Of a stretch of 64,000 nucleotides of DNA, positions 12,246-25,379 are shown piece by piece (within the stretch, counting starts at the first letter, position 1; every line of letters starts with the position of its first letter). The notes beneath the pieces are model-generated. The model saw only the letters and a list, made by a program, of their open reading frames with translations, ran no database searches and had not been told where the DNA came from. Origin of the DNA: Hoplostethus atlanticus (lineage: Eukaryota > Chordata > Actinopteri > Trachichthyiformes > Trachichthyidae); contig JAXDDX010000023.1 in the NCBI GenBank assembly GCA_034670405.1, positions 4,797,501 to 4,861,500 of the forward strand, read 5' to 3'. The position numbers were made by a program, and so were the translations under genes.

Positions 12246-13244
12246 GTCTCCCAAGGCCAAAACTCATTCTCTTCCCTTTTCATACAATATCGTTATAACA
12301 ACCAAAAGAAGAAACCATCCACAGAATATGGAGGATATCGCAGCCAGATCACGTTTCAACTCCAGTTTCCCACACATTACTCCTTTTACATTGAAAATAG
12401 GAACTCAATACTCTTGTATAGTATCCCCTAACAGGAGACTGTCAATAACCTACTGTATATGTGACACACGTGATATACGATAGTGTAACGTCAGCTCCAT
12501 ACTAACCTTGTTTGGTATTGGCTGTCCATAAAAAAATATTGGTCCTATGGTATTTCTGTATTAGGTTACTGTACATACTGAATCATCCCAAAGGGGGAAG
12601 AGCAGGCGTATCACAAGACATGAGAAAGAACGCACCGTAACAAGTATTGGAAAAAAACGTTGTCTTTTGAAGCTGAGATATGAAACGAATAGGCTGCTTT
12701 ATATTCAAGCTCTCAGGGCTTTGAAGAATGACGAGTTTAGGGTAGGGATTTTTCAAATTTGCTCAGAGCTCGAGTTTAAAAAAAAAGATTGACACTTATG
12801 TCGAAAAAGGAATGATTCATCACACACTTTCTTGGAGGAATTCACACTTGAGGAAGTTGTGCATGCAGCCAAACGTAATTAAAAGATTTTGGAGTCTGCC
12901 AAAGTTGACGAGGAGGCAGACTGCCCGAGGTCCTGTACCGACTTAGCTGGTGGAAAACACTGATCGTTTAAAGGGTGTCCTCTCCATATTTCTTATTCCC
13001 AAAAAAAAAAGGCCCACATTACCAGGGACACACACTGAGCCATCCGCCAGGCCTTATGGTCGCGGTTAGCCACGGTCAGCAGCAACCCAAACAACAAGCT
13101 GCTGTCTTGATCAGCCTCCTTCCTGTTTGCTGACCGTGTCCAGACCTGCTTCCTGGTGTGTGTGGGCCAATCGGAGGCTGAGGTTAGAGCACAAGGGCCA
13201 ATCAGATGCTGGGAAGTTGTGCTCTGAGTGCCAAAAGGGTCAAT

Positions 13245-13283
<39 letters not shown>

Positions 13284-13855
13284 CTCTCGCTGGGGTCTGA
13301 GGCTGATTGAACACAGCTGGGTGCCGTTTGAAGGTCTAGGGAGAGAAGAGAAGTAAAGTCTTTTCAATCCCAGTTGCTTTTTCTTTCCCTCTGTCCTCGC
13401 TCTGCTGTTTCTCACTTTTTGTCTCTTCTATCCATACTTCAGTGTCACTGTCCTTTCCCCCCCCCCCCTCTCTCTCTCCCTCTTTATCCTTCTTCCCTGT
13501 TTCTCCCTGGAGGGTGGGAATGAGAAAGGACAGATAATATCAGCGCGGGCCTTACACCATTACCTTCCGTCCGATAAACCAGTAGGCCACTCCATCACCC
13601 TCTTTCTCTCACTCCTTCACCGCTGAGAAAAAAAGGGGAGAGGGGAGAGAGAAAAAAAAAGAAAGAAAGATACGAGGGCAGGAGGAGAAAATCTAGTTTG
13701 GGATAGTGTGTGTGTCTGTGTGTTATTTTTCTGTGTGTGTGTAGAGCAGCTGTTTGTTAAAAGCAGAGATGGGAAGTATCAGGGGTCCTGATGGCATCCA
13801 ATTAAGGCAGATAAAATGATGATGAATTGCAGTCGGCCAGTGGAAATGGACGTCC

Positions 13856-13879
13856 GTGTGTGTGTGTGTGCATGAGCTT

Positions 13880-13938
<59 letters not shown>
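13856..13938. repeat. GT array facing AC array (hairpin)
   Basis: A GT array (13856-13870) is followed after 11 bases by an AC array (13882-13938). The two are complementary, so the transcript can fold into a GU/AC duplex. Confidence 0.9.
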
Positions 13939-13940
<2 letters not shown>

Positions 13941-14889
13941 AGAAAAAGGCAAGCAAGGAAATCAGCCATAGGGATTGGAAGAAGATTGGGCTAGGCAAGA
14001 GAGAAAAACACAGAGAAAAAGACAGAGAGGAGGAAGAGAAAAAAGGTGAAGAAGCTAAGTGTTGGAGTAAGAGAGGGAGGAATGAGAGAGATGGATAGGA
14101 GGATGAGGAGGATAATAGAGGAAGAGTGATGTAAGACTATAATGAGACCATATGGAGAGAGAGAGAGAGAGAGAGAGGTTGGAGGAGAGAGAGAGGACAT
14201 AGCTGAGAAATAATCTGCTCTGTTCCAATGGGAAATGAGAGAAGGATCGCAGACAAGAAAGATGGATGGATAGATGGATGGACGGATAGATGGAGCAAAT
14301 AGAGGTCTGGAGAAGAGTTGGAGGCCAAGTGTGTCTGCAGGGATAGCAGTTAATACAAACCACACTGGTCTAATGGTGTCACACACCCCTACTCTGAGAG
14401 AGAGAGAGAGAGAGAGAGACATAGATCACAGCGCTGTTACTCTTTTCCTCTGACTTTGTGAAGACTTTCAGGAGTATTTTCAACTCTATCACCTATCCGT
14501 CTTTTAGACCTATTTAGCTTTCATTTAAAAACTAAGAAAAATCGCTAAATAAATACGAGGAAAAAAAAACTTTAAAAAGACTCCATAACACACACACAAA
14601 CACACACACACACAGACGCAGTGTTGGAGGTGGCAGAAACAGGGCTAATGAGGGCCTCGGTGATGGGAGGTGTAGGGAGTGGGAGCAGCGGAGCATGGTA
14701 AGGTCTGGTCTGGCATGGTCTGGCACCGCGTAATGAGATATAAACACTGGACCTGCCACCGCAGTCAGCCGCGCCACACACTGATACTGTTTTAATTGGC
14801 CTGCGGACCGTCTGTGTGTGTGTGTGTGTGTGTTTTGGGTGTGGGGGGGGTAAAAGTCTTATTGGGAACTTATTGGAATGGAGGGAGGC

Positions 14890-14925
14890 GATGGATCGCT
14901 CTGCGTCGATGGATCGCTCTGCGTC
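14890..14925 (+). repeat. 18-base perfect tandem duplication
   Basis: gatggatcgctctgcgtc occurs twice head to tail without change. Confidence 0.95.
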
Positions 14926-15051
14926 CGGCTACCAGACTTGCACCTGCTTTCTGGCTTTTCTGAAATGACTCTGATTGGCCCACAGGGGGCGCCACATTGT
15001 TTGTTCAGTGTGTGAGAGTGTGAGATTTCAAAGAGCGTTTATGGGAATTTG

Positions 15052-15053
<2 letters not shown>

Positions 15054-15101
<48 letters not shown>
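15054..15101 (+). repeat. GT microsatellite, 24 units
   Basis: Uninterrupted. Confidence 0.97.
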
Positions 15102-15103
<2 letters not shown>

Positions 15104-15899
15104 GTGATTTACTGGGTGACTTATTGTGTGTGCATGCTTTCACTGACTGCCCTCCCATCCATCTCTCTGCTAAGCAGCAGAGGGAGAGAGGGAAGGGAAG
15201 GGAGAGAGAGAGGTGTCTAGTAGTATTCTACCTTCCCTCTCTCCAAAACAACTCCTCCTCTCCTTCTGTCCCTCCTCCTCTCTCTCTCCTCTACCTGCCC
15301 CCCCCTCTCCTCCTCCTCCTCCTCCCTCTTCATCTCCATCCCTCCTCCGGCTCACCGCCTCTCCTCCTCCCTGACAGGTGAAGAGCAGTGCTCCCACGCT
15401 CCTGTCCTGGCTAAATAAGAATTAATTGCCGCTCAGCTATCAGCATATGGCAGCTTCTCCACCCTTCCTCCGCCCCTCTCTCCCTCCCTCTCTCTCTCCC
15501 TCTCTGCCCCCATCTCTCTCTCTCTCTCTGTCCTCTCTTTACTCTCCCTGCTTCTATCTGTGCTATCTCTCCCCTTTACTCTCTTACTCTACTCTTTCTT
15601 CCCTTGTCCTTGTCTCTCTACACCGTTTCCCCTTTCTCTCCCTCCCTATCATCTCTCCTTCCCGCTCTCACCGCTCCATCTCTACCTCCTCTCTAGAGCC
15701 CTACCCCTCCTCCTCCTCCTCAGTTGTAGGGAGATGGTTTGATGGGGGGGGGGAGAGAAGCTGCAAAAGTAATTGGTGCAGCAAGACTCTCCCGGCCAGT
15801 GCATATAGGAGAGGAGAGGAGAGGAAGGGGGAGGTGGGGGAGATGAGAGGGGAGAGGCTTGTCACACATGGTTAAACCGGAGGTGAGCACCTCTGCCTG

Positions 15900-15900
<1 letters not shown>

Positions 15901-15949
<49 letters not shown>
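15901..15949 (+). repeat. CT microsatellite, about 24 units
   Basis: Uninterrupted. Confidence 0.97.
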
Positions 15950-15952
<3 letters not shown>

Positions 15953-16475
15953 CTGTCTGACTACATTTGCAGCCGTTTAAAATCTGTGAAGTAGCCGAGT
16001 CCAAACCCCAGACACCTCAAACCCAGTCGCTGTCCCTGGATGCTGATTGTCTGTGTCCTTGACGCCTCGTAGACAAACAGCTGAGAAACCTGTAACCCGG
16101 GTGGTGCTGCTGGACTGGGATCGGCTACCATAGCTCGGCTTGTGCATCTGAATTGGATGCAACTGCAGGTTCACGTACAGACCGCATCAATTATTAACCC
16201 AGTCCAGCTGAAAAGCAACGTGCAAACTGATTACGGGGAGAAATCCAGGGAGCATGAGTAAGGGGATGAAACGAATTAGTCCTATCCAAGTCATTATTTG
16301 CAACATTTTCATATACATTAATGTCGGATTTGCCACTATTGCCGGTTGATAAGCCATAACCAGTTGACTGTTCGGACCGCCCGGTGTCACGTAGGTCTCT
16401 CCCTGGAAACGTCCTCCGGCGCAGGAAGTGACGCGGAGTACGTAGACGAACGACTGGGTAGTGTAGCAATGAGCA

Positions 16476-16600
16476 GCGGTCCGATGAAAAAGACAGTACT
16501 GGCCACACTGTTTGACTGACAGGTAGGGAAGTGACAGTGCTAAAACATCACATTCATTACTGCTTATCACGAGATGTCACCGATATTAAAAAAAACAACA
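16476..16600 (+). repeat. dispersed repeat copy A
   Basis: Shares a 22-base block (16497-16518, starting tactggccac) with 53104-53125 at 20 of 22 positions, followed by aagtg, an aaaaca..aca stretch, and agatgtcacc (16572-16581) in the same order and at similar spacing as copy B. No family was assigned. Confidence 0.6.
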
Positions 16601-17066
16601 ACACAGATCTAGCAGATTAGCACTTTAATAGACTATTACGCTGGAAACATAGTGCATGTGTCAGTTCCTGTTTGATTTCTCCCCTTCCTTGTGTGTGTGC
16701 TGCGATAGTTTGGGTGTTTGACTGTACAGTAAAATGTCATCTATATTTAGGCGTAGTGGTTAGATGGATTGGTTCAGTGACATGTGTGACTGAGCGGCGG
16801 CGTTAGAGAGGCGAGAATGACCGAAGAAGGATGCAATTAATTGAAAGCGTTGGGGGGATATTGAAAACATGGACATTTCTGCAAACGACCAGAAATCAGC
16901 CCTTTGTGCGAGGAGGTCTGGTGAGCTGGCTTAATGTGCAGGGTGAAAAATGGGAAACATTGGCGATGGCAGCATTATTTTTCCCTCAAGCCAGCACTTT
17001 TCCTCCCTTCTCTCTCTCTCTCTCTTTATTTCCATCAATGAAGAACGTATGTGTGCGAGCGTGAAA

Positions 17067-17070
<4 letters not shown>

Positions 17071-17124
<54 letters not shown>
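17071..17124 (+). repeat. GT microsatellite, 27 units
   Basis: Uninterrupted. Confidence 0.97.
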
Positions 17125-17125
<1 letters not shown>

Positions 17126-17256
17126 CGGGTGTGTGTGCGAGAGATAAGCTGGGTAACTGGGTCCGGCCATGCTCCAATCCTGTTAGCATTAGCGATTAGC
17201 GCTGGCTAACAGGCCCCTATTATGAGCCGGGGCTAATTCCACGCCGCCTAACCATC

Positions 17257-17299
<43 letters not shown>

Positions 17300-17948
17300 C
17301 ACTAAGCTATGGGAAGGATTACCACTTGATCCTTGATTAGGAAGCCATATCTGCCTGGAAGTTGGAAGTCTTGTGTGTGTGTGTGAGTGTGCGTAGTAGG
17401 GTAGTGTGTGTGCCGGGCCTTATCGAGACGGGCAAAACACACGTCACGTTGAACCGGCGTTCGGCCTTTTCTTTTGCATCGTCCTAACGTGTCGTCTTTT
17501 ACCACCGTGTCATCGCATCAGTCTCTCTCTCCGTGGATAATCAAGATAGAAAGATGTGTTGCGTTGTGCCAGGACATAATTTGTAACAACTGTCACTGTC
17601 ACCTTGAGAGGGAGGTACAGAGGGAGGGAGGGAGGGACGAGGGGGAGGGAAAGACGGAGAGGGAGAGACCCACCTCCCCTATCCCAGGTAAAAGCCTGCC
17701 CGAGGCTAGTTTGGTATTTTTAGCCGTCCGGCTTGCGCACACCTTCAGAGTGACTAATTATCAGGCTGTGACCCTCACAGGTACCCGTTGTTACGGCATA
17801 ACTCTCTCTCTTCACCCCTCCACCCCCTCCCTTCGTTCATCCATCCCTCTTCTCCCCGCTTCATTTTTTTAAGCGACAGAGGTCCAGCTGGTGAGTCGGT
17901 GATGTTTGCACATGCACGTTGGCAGTTTTCCTTTCCTTTCCTTTCATC

Positions 17949-17950
<2 letters not shown>

Positions 17951-17987
<37 letters not shown>

Positions 17988-17989
17988 TC
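17951..17989 (+). repeat. TTTC tetranucleotide repeat
   Basis: About nine and a half TTCT/TTTC units, preceded by imperfect CCTTT units from 17930. Confidence 0.95.
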
Positions 17990-18840
17990 CCTTGTCCTTT
18001 GTTTTGTCCTGCTCTGTTTCGTTATTAGAAACAAAGGGGAAGTGTGGATGCTCTCTCCTTCTCTTCCTGGCCATCTCCCTCTCTCTGTATTTATTCCCAG
18101 CAGACATTTTGAATAGATGTGGAAATAAAGTGTCAAATAACGAGTTGAGATGACGTCCATTGTTTATAAATCTGGGGGCCTGAATGTCTTTCTGATATCA
18201 GTTTCCAAAGCTGTCACCGTGGAAGAACGTGAACAGTTTGTGTTTGGGTTGCCAGTGAACCGTCTCCTGCACATCCTCTTCCTCCCTGTCTGTATCTCCT
18301 CTTCTTCATCTCCTTCTCTTCCTATATCTATTTTTCTGTTTTTTCTCTGTCTATTATATTTATTTCATCCATTTATTTCCACTTTCATACACTCCATTTC
18401 TGCCCTATGTGTTTTTAAAGAATCCTAATCACTAGTGGGCCGTTGTTGCTCCGGTCTGTTTCACCTCTCCGTAGGCTGAAGGTCTCGGGCACAGAGGTTC
18501 TACTATTTCCTGTTGCATCACCCTCTTACTGTACACATTGGCACAGTTGGGATTAAATCAGAGAATACTCTTTGTGCTGCACACTCACTCACTCTCCCAC
18601 ACACACACACACACACTGACCTTTTGAAAGTAACCCCTGCTTAATTTTTGTGTTTTGATATTGGAGTCCACTGTGAAGTGAATAAACCATGTGCAAGGTG
18701 TGTGTGTGTGTGTATTCCCCGGACTTCGCACTGATGCTGTTTGGCTATGAAAGTTTAATAAGCCTTCGGTGCGATGAGAGGAGATGGGCTTTGGGATCTT
18801 AACCCAACCCTTCTTCACCCCCTGCCCCCCTTCATTGCCC

Positions 18841-18879
<39 letters not shown>

Positions 18880-19056
18880 CTCCCTGACTAAATATTCATG
18901 TTTTCATGTTAAGGTACCTGCTCGAGCAGATCCCAACATCCCCTCTGTCAACACAGACCCCCCCTGTGAGGATGGATACACAGATACACACACATACATC
19001 TGTAATGTGGACATGCACGAGGGAAAAGGGGCAGGCAGTGTTATTGTTTTGACTGT

Positions 19057-19090
<34 letters not shown>

Positions 19091-19321
19091 GAAGTGTAAG
19101 ACTTGTCGGGGTGTAACGAGGGGTTAAGGGGTGTACACACATCTATCTCTCTATCAGTGGAATGTGCCCTCTCATGTGAGTCGTGGGGGGGTTCAGGCCA
19201 GCTTCTGATTGGCCGTTCAGTCCCATTGGTTTTTACTTGGCAGTTCACTGTGGGGCCGAGGGAGTGGAGGGAAGCTTGACCCCTTGTCCTTTACTGTAGC
19301 CTCTCCCGAGTCCTGTTAGCT

Positions 19322-19327
<6 letters not shown>

Positions 19328-19372
<45 letters not shown>
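19328..19372 (+). repeat. TC microsatellite, about 22 units
   Basis: Uninterrupted. Confidence 0.97.
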
Positions 19373-19375
<3 letters not shown>

Positions 19376-19610
19376 TCTCACTCTCTGTCTCTCTCCCTCC
19401 ACATGTTCTCAGGGCAGTCTTCCCGAGCATCTCCCTCTCTTCTCCTCTTCCTCAATCCATCCTTCCTCTCACTCTCTGGCACACACACATTTCCTCCGTC
19501 TCTGCTTGGTGAGTGCTCTAGTCAGGGTGGTCTCTTGAGGGAGAGGGAGGGAGGGAGGGAGAGATTGAGGAGGGTCGTATGCTAGGTCTGCGGTGAGGAG
19601 AAATAATAGC

Positions 19611-19618
19611 TGACGTCA
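19611..19618. promoter_or_regulatory. full CRE palindrome
   Basis: TGACGTCA, the CREB/ATF site, in intron 1. An isolated eight-base match, so it may be chance. Confidence 0.2.
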
Positions 19619-21599
19619 AAAAATGTGTGCGTTGCTGTGTGTGTTTACGTATCTACGTCTGCTTGTGCCAGAATGTTTCTTTCTTGTAGAGACAACGCAA
19701 TCAGTCTTTGATGCAGGCGTGTTGCTGGCGTGTGTCACTAGGAAACCGTCGCGTGTTCGGAAGGCATATTCCCAGTACACGCGTGTTCCTCTGGAGGTGT
19801 TTGGTGGATGTATGTGAAAAGGAATCTGCTCCGTAGTTTTCTTGCTCGACTGTGGCCGTTAGGGGGATGGAGGGAGGGGAGAGAAAGGCAGATTGATATG
19901 GGGAGGAGGGTTAGGACGAGGTAGAGGGAAGGAATAATGAGGGAGAAAAAGGGGAAAGAGTGGGTGGAAAGGGGGATTGGAAGAGAGGCAGAGGAATATA
20001 TGAAAAGACCAAGGCAGACATGTCAGGGAACAAATTGAAAATGCCAGTTTCACTTTAGCCCCCTCCACCTCAGGCGCCCCTGCCTCTTATTCCATGTGTA
20101 AATGAATGATGTCCGCAGCATAACACACGATCACCTCTCTCTATCCATCTTCCTCCCTCACCCCTCCTTCTCTCTCTCTCTCTCTCTCTCTTTCCTGCTG
20201 TATCATCCTCTCTCCGCCTCGTTCCTACCCTATCTCCCATCCCTTTCACGCTCTTTATACCAGCCTTCCCCTTTCTCCCAGCACAATCCTCATCTGTCAT
20301 CCTGACCCATACACCGTTGCAACCATTTCCCTGTCTCTTAAGCATCACTTCTCACTTGCTTCCCCTCATCTTTCTCTCCGTCCTGAGTGCTCTCTCCAGT
20401 GTTATTCTCACCTTAACACGCTCCTCTTCTGCATCCTTTCCCCTCCCTCTCTCTGACCCCACACCACAGTGCACCAAGCCCGTCATGGCGTGTTGTCTGT
20501 ACTAAGATACTAGGTGCATTCTGGGATTGAAAGACCAGCCACTTATCTAACAAAGCCTGCATACGCCTTGGGTCTTTTTTTCCCTCTTATTCTCTTCCAA
20601 CTTTACTGAGGTGTAAAAAGTCGGAGCCAGTTATACTACAGTGGTGCAGTCTAGAGCCACCTAGCTTGATATATATATACACTAACCCGCTGTTAAAGTT
20701 GAATGTACTGTGGGCCAGCTCCCGGATGCCAGATGAAGTCACTCAGGGGTAAAAGTTACCTCTTCAATAAGTAATGCCTACTAAATAAGTCAGAGCACCA
20801 ACATGTGCCTGGAAACAACATTTTCAAAGAAATTCCCCCTTAAAGTAAACTCTTAGTAGCTCCTCTGAGGTGCTTGGAGACGTCTGCCTGTAATTGGATA
20901 TCAGCATCTAGCGCCTTTGGGGGGGCCTCCCTGAATGTAAACCATCCAATCGCAAATGTGAAGAATGAATTAATCAGCCAATCACGCGTTGTGCCGTTGC
21001 TGCGTCCTCTCGTTTTCTTATCTTCCGTAGGCACATTTCCTGCACTTTTTTTCCCCCTCAAATACATTTGAATTCCCTCTTAATACCAATGTCAAGATAA
21101 CTTCCACAGAATCACATTTGAGTGGGCGATATCACATAGCGGCAAAGTCGGAGCTAGATCCAATCTGTTGGGGCCCGTAGCCTCGGGCCGGGGGCTTTCA
21201 CATTGGATTTTATCACCACTCCACTAGAGGTGAATAGCCCTACTATCTATCACCCCGAGGCCGTTGAAGATAGTGACCGCTGCTAGTGCTGTGAGAGTGA
21301 GTGGGCAGCCTTTGACTGACAGGGGCATTAGGCTAACATGGCCTGTCTAAAGTCTTACCAGCCATCACCCTCACATCGCTGCAATAGGCCTACAACAATA
21401 TCATCAAAGTTCAGAAGAGGCGATCTCTTACTATCACGTATCTGTGTTGTCTCGTGTCAGAGAATTCAAAAGAGTAGTAGTTAATAATGGAAAATCTGGC
21501 TTGGCTAGCTGCCGTGGGGCTCTTGATGAAAGAAGAGGTGTGTATAGTGTGTAAGGGTGTACCTGAGTGTGTGTGCCTGCTCGATTTTATTTGAGTCGT

Positions 21600-21930
21600 T
21601 GATAATTGATTCGGGGGGATTTCTCACAGGAGCTGTTGTTGTTATTTCTGCAGCGAACGCGCCGCTATCACATTACCGCTTTTTGGAGCTTGTTGTCTCA
21701 TTTAGAGCAATTCCATAAAAATGATTATCCTGACTACAAGTCAATTACATTTCAACTCTTATTAGTTCAGGATGCAAAAATGAAATTAGATGAGAATATT
21801 ATTGTGGTAAGATATATTACGCTTTTCATTCATCACTTGAATGGGATGAGTCATGCGGTGATGGGGATTCCAATCTCTTTTAATCAGCTCTGTGCTCTGG
21901 CAGGCGGCGGAGGATGTGCTGCGTGTTAAA
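21600..21930. other. candidate conserved noncoding element
   Basis: AT-rich unique sequence without repeats, about 260 bases upstream of exon 2, with homeodomain-like words (gataattgattc, caattacatt). It is open in one + frame for 107 codons, but no splice context or family match supports coding. Confidence 0.3.
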
Positions 21931-22185
21931 ATCACAATATAGCCTGTCGCTCATCAGTCATTTTTATAGCCCTTCAACTCTGTGAGCACCGCAGGGCATG
22001 ACATTACCACCAGCCACCAGCTGCAATAGGGTCACTTTTGGCTGGTAAGGTTGTTTTTTTTTTGTCAAACTAGCCTGCCACTTCTTTATTTTACTCTAAA
22101 TATCAAAAAGTGATCGGTGTGACTAAAACCTTTGCTGCATGTTGTGATATCAGTCTTAATATGTTGGTTGTGTTGTGTGTTTCAG

Positions 22186-22282
22186 TATAACTACGAGGGC
22201 AACGACATCAGTGACCTGCCAGTCGACCTGTCTGTGGTGTGGAACGGCAACTTTGTCATCGACAACCCGTACAACATCAAAG
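22186..22282 (+). CDS. plxna1: plexin-A1 window exon 2 (IPT2, last part)
   Basis: 97 bases, entering in phase 0 and leaving in phase 1. It encodes [18 protein letters not shown] followed by [14 protein letters not shown]. The segment VVWNGNF.IDNP is a plexin-A hallmark and forms the end strands of IPT2 just before PSI3. The acceptor is tgtttcag and the donor gtgagt. The final G pairs with CC of the next exon to make Ala, giving the family sequence AHLYKC across the junction. Confidence 0.96.
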
Positions 22283-24454
22283 GTGAGTTGGTCCTGTGAC
22301 TCTAGCCTCTGTTGCAAGGTAATAGATAGGAGCCATCAGAGCCTGTTGTTTCTGTCAACACAATGCCCAATGTCCATGAATGTCATGAGGAAATTGTATT
22401 AGTCTTGCCGAGGACTGGTGAGAAAATGTGAGAGAGTCGAGTTCCTTAGTTATCAACAATTTCTGACCGTTTTAAAACGATGCTGATTCGTCACTTGTCA
22501 TCTTAGCCTTGTCTTTACTAGTTAAACGACTCGTAAAAGCTCCAACCCAGAACCTGCAGGAACGTCCGTAGTGCTGCGGCTCTCTGGAAGCCAGCTCCGA
22601 CTGCATAGTAAATCATTTATAGTGTGACCAGAAGACCTCGGCTAGCCCACCCCTCTGCAATTGATATTCTTGGTCTGTGAGCAGCGCAAACACTGTGGTT
22701 ACTGCAGACCTCCTTAAGTATGTGTGTGTGTGAGGGTGAGAGGGAGAGATACTGGTGCAGTATGCCACTGAACTGTGTGCATCACAGGCATATGTTGCAT
22801 GTCTGAGATATCTGTGAAAAACGGCAACTTCAGGAATGCGCTCAAAAGTTTTACACTCACATCTGTGTAAGAGCATTACAGGAATATACTGTATTGTCAA
22901 AGTAAATATCTGGTATCTATACTTGCACATCTATTTGTGCCCATCGTCTCCATATACGACCACGCCTTACCTTTCAAACAAAGGACCCTGTGGATAATGA
23001 TTAACCACACACACACACACACACTGCATACGTGCCACTGTGGGAGAAGACAATGGCGATCATGTCTATTGGATATAATTACTTCTGAGGCAGTCTTTAT
23101 CGTGCTGTCTCTATAATTGTCGTGGCCTGTACAGCACAGCGGGGGGTCTGTAGCACTATTCTCCTGCTGCGAGGTAAAGTAACATCAACTACTGCCTGTA
23201 CACTTGATACAGTCTGAGGGTGACAGAGGAGTTAGTACATTAGAGGGAGCGTTCGGTTGTATTTGCTACACAAGTTAAATGCACATTGAGCAATACACAG
23301 GATTTGATGTGCCTCGTCCCTTGTGTCACGGTGTGGAGTGAGCATTTCACATGTAATCACACAAGGGATAGCTGCATCAACTCCTGAGCGCTGTGAGGTC
23401 ATTTTGTCGGTAATGTAAGCTGCGCTAGTAAGATAGGATAACGATACCGCGTCACTTTGTTCAGTTTCTTTTTACTCTGCGTAGATGTACAGAGCGTGAT
23501 CAATACATGATGGTATATGAGCTGCAGTGTACATTGTCACACTGCATCATTTTGTTACATCGGACGGAGCTGTTCATCGGCTTTGCATCGTGACATTAGA
23601 TGACATTGTAGACTCAGATATCCAATTTGTCCCCAAGAATGAAGGTTAAGTGTTTCTCAGGCCGCTGGCTGACTGACCGGTGTTATCCTGGTATGTTCTT
23701 AACATGTACCGTTATATATGAGAATGAGAAACACGCTTCGGTATTGCAGGCCGCCATGGCGCAATGGTGTTTACCTTCATGCAGGGGAAGTAACGCTTTG
23801 ACAGAGTGGTTCACCCGAGGACAAAGCGCTGCTGAACGACATCTGTACCATGCAGTGTACAGCTGTGTGTTATCTCCAGTGTAAATCTACTGAAGTGCTT
23901 CCTGAGTGTGACCGTCCAGCGTCTGTCCGTCCGTCTGTCCGTCTGTCTCTCTCCCTCTGTCTCCCCCTCCCTCCCTATTTCTCAATCATGACAATCATCA
24001 AGCGTTGCTCCTTTTTAAATACTGATATGTTAATGTAATTAGAGAGGAGTCCATTAGCAGCCAGTAATTGGTACAGGGTTACTGTAAAGCTGGTCCATGA
24101 CCAATGGGATTTGGGGATGGGATAGAGGAGGGGGGAAGATTCCTCTGCACAATTCCTGTGCCCTTTGGGAAATGGCACTTTAACTCAACTTTATTTTAAT
24201 GACATTAAAGAGGTTTTGGAGGTTCGGCGAGGGAGTTGGGGAACCTGGTTCATTTTGGTTGGTTGTTCTGCAGGTTGTATATCTACTAAGTTGGTTTGTA
24301 CTGCAATAATGCAACACAAGCTCTATTGATGGAGAAGTAATTTTATTCTCTCCCTTCTTTCCCCACCACTTTCTCATTTCTTTGCACTTTTCATTTTCTT
24401 TCTTACACCCTCAATCATACTCTTTCCCTTGCTCCCTCCTCCTCTCCTCACCAG
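22283..24454 (+). other. intron 2
   Basis: 2.2 kb with few repeats: one CA array at 23007-23024 and a small CTGT/CCGT-rich stretch at about 23920-23960. Otherwise unique sequence with no exon or RNA gene I can recognise. Confidence 0.8.
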
Positions 24455-24645
24455 CCCACCTGTATAAGTGCTATGCACTGAGGGACAGCTGTGGGATGTG
24501 TCTGAAGGCCGATCCCAGGTTCGAGTGCGGCTGGTGTGTTCAGGAGAAGAAGTGCTCCCTCAGACAGGAGTGCACTCCCCCAGAGAGCAGCTGGATGCAT
24601 GCCGCCACCGGAAACAGCCGCTGTGCACACCCCAAGATCATCAAG
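24455..24645 (+). CDS. plxna1: plexin-A1 window exon 3 (PSI3)
   Basis: 191 bases (phase 1 to 0), 63 full codons plus the split Ala. It is one complete PSI (plexin-semaphorin-integrin) cysteine-rich module: the eight expected cysteines appear in the blocks HLYKC, DSC, GMC, FECGWC, KKC, QEC and [16 protein letters not shown]-type sequence is typical of plexin-A. The module is a disulfide knot that acts as a rigid spacer in the ring-shaped ectodomain (family knowledge). The donor gtaagg is followed 20 bases later by a short CA array. Confidence 0.97.
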
Positions 24646-25181
24646 GTAAGGCAGGATATAGTGACACACACACACACACCCAGATAGGGCAGTGTTGGCC
24701 AGTGGAGCCCACAAGGACTTAGAACGCACATACATATTTACACCCCATTGCAGTTCATAATAGTTGATATGATTCCTAAACAAACCAACGTATCATACAA
24801 AGTACATTACCAGTTTTCCAGGTTTTACAGATTCAGTTGACCACCTGTATATTGACTCTTGGTCTCTGACTGCTCAGCGCTAAGGAAAAACGTCAAATTG
24901 AAGCCCCGCCTTTCGCTACAGATGAGAAACTTGACAAAGTCGGGCCATTATTAAAAGTTGGCTTGCTGAAGGAAGGAGTTTTTAAATTCCTACTGGTGCA
25001 GTGTCATTGTTTTGTCTCGGTGAGTGAAGGGTACGTCGTAGGAGGGAAGGCGGCAGGGAGGATAGACGAGTTAGGAGCCTTCACAGCGACTGCAGCCATA
25101 ACACAGATGGGCTGGCCAGGGGGAGGCAGGCCGCAGACACCAAGACTGAACGCACTGACATGATGAGAGATGATGGCTAGG

Positions 25182-25228
<47 letters not shown>

Positions 25229-25340
25229 CACCTGGGGAGGGGGAGAGGGTGGGTGTCTGTTGTGTGTGAGAGAGACAAAGAGAGAGAATGTTTGTGGAAG
25301 TGCGCTAATTGTGTCACCATGTGTGTGTCGCACAGAAAGT

Positions 25341-25379
<39 letters not shown>

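Larger units (their letters stand above)
9299..22185 (+). other. intron 1 (12.9 kb)
   Basis: The largest intron of the window. The part from 9299 to 13200 is poor in microsatellites; it holds a perfect hairpin (9502-9526), an old dispersed repeat (9939-10110), a nested inverted repeat (10776-10822), a GCTAA/TTAGC-rich block (10850-11330) and a purine-rich tract (11938-12245). The rest is microsatellite-rich: CA 13247-13280, AC 13882-13938, GA 14156-14176 and 14397-14420, GT 15054-15101, CT 15901-15949, GT 17071-17124, CA 17263-17296, TTTC 17951-17989, CA 18595-18618 and 18844-18878, GT 19059-19087, TC 19328-19372, CT 20169-20191. A dispersed repeat copy sits at about 16476-16600. The stretch 20500-22185 is mostly unique sequence. 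Confidence 0.85.

Noticed and set aside
21606-21929. 107-codon open frame as a possible separate gene or exon
   Set aside because: AT-rich composition, no motif, no evident promoter or splice signals; kept only as a conserved-noncoding candidate.
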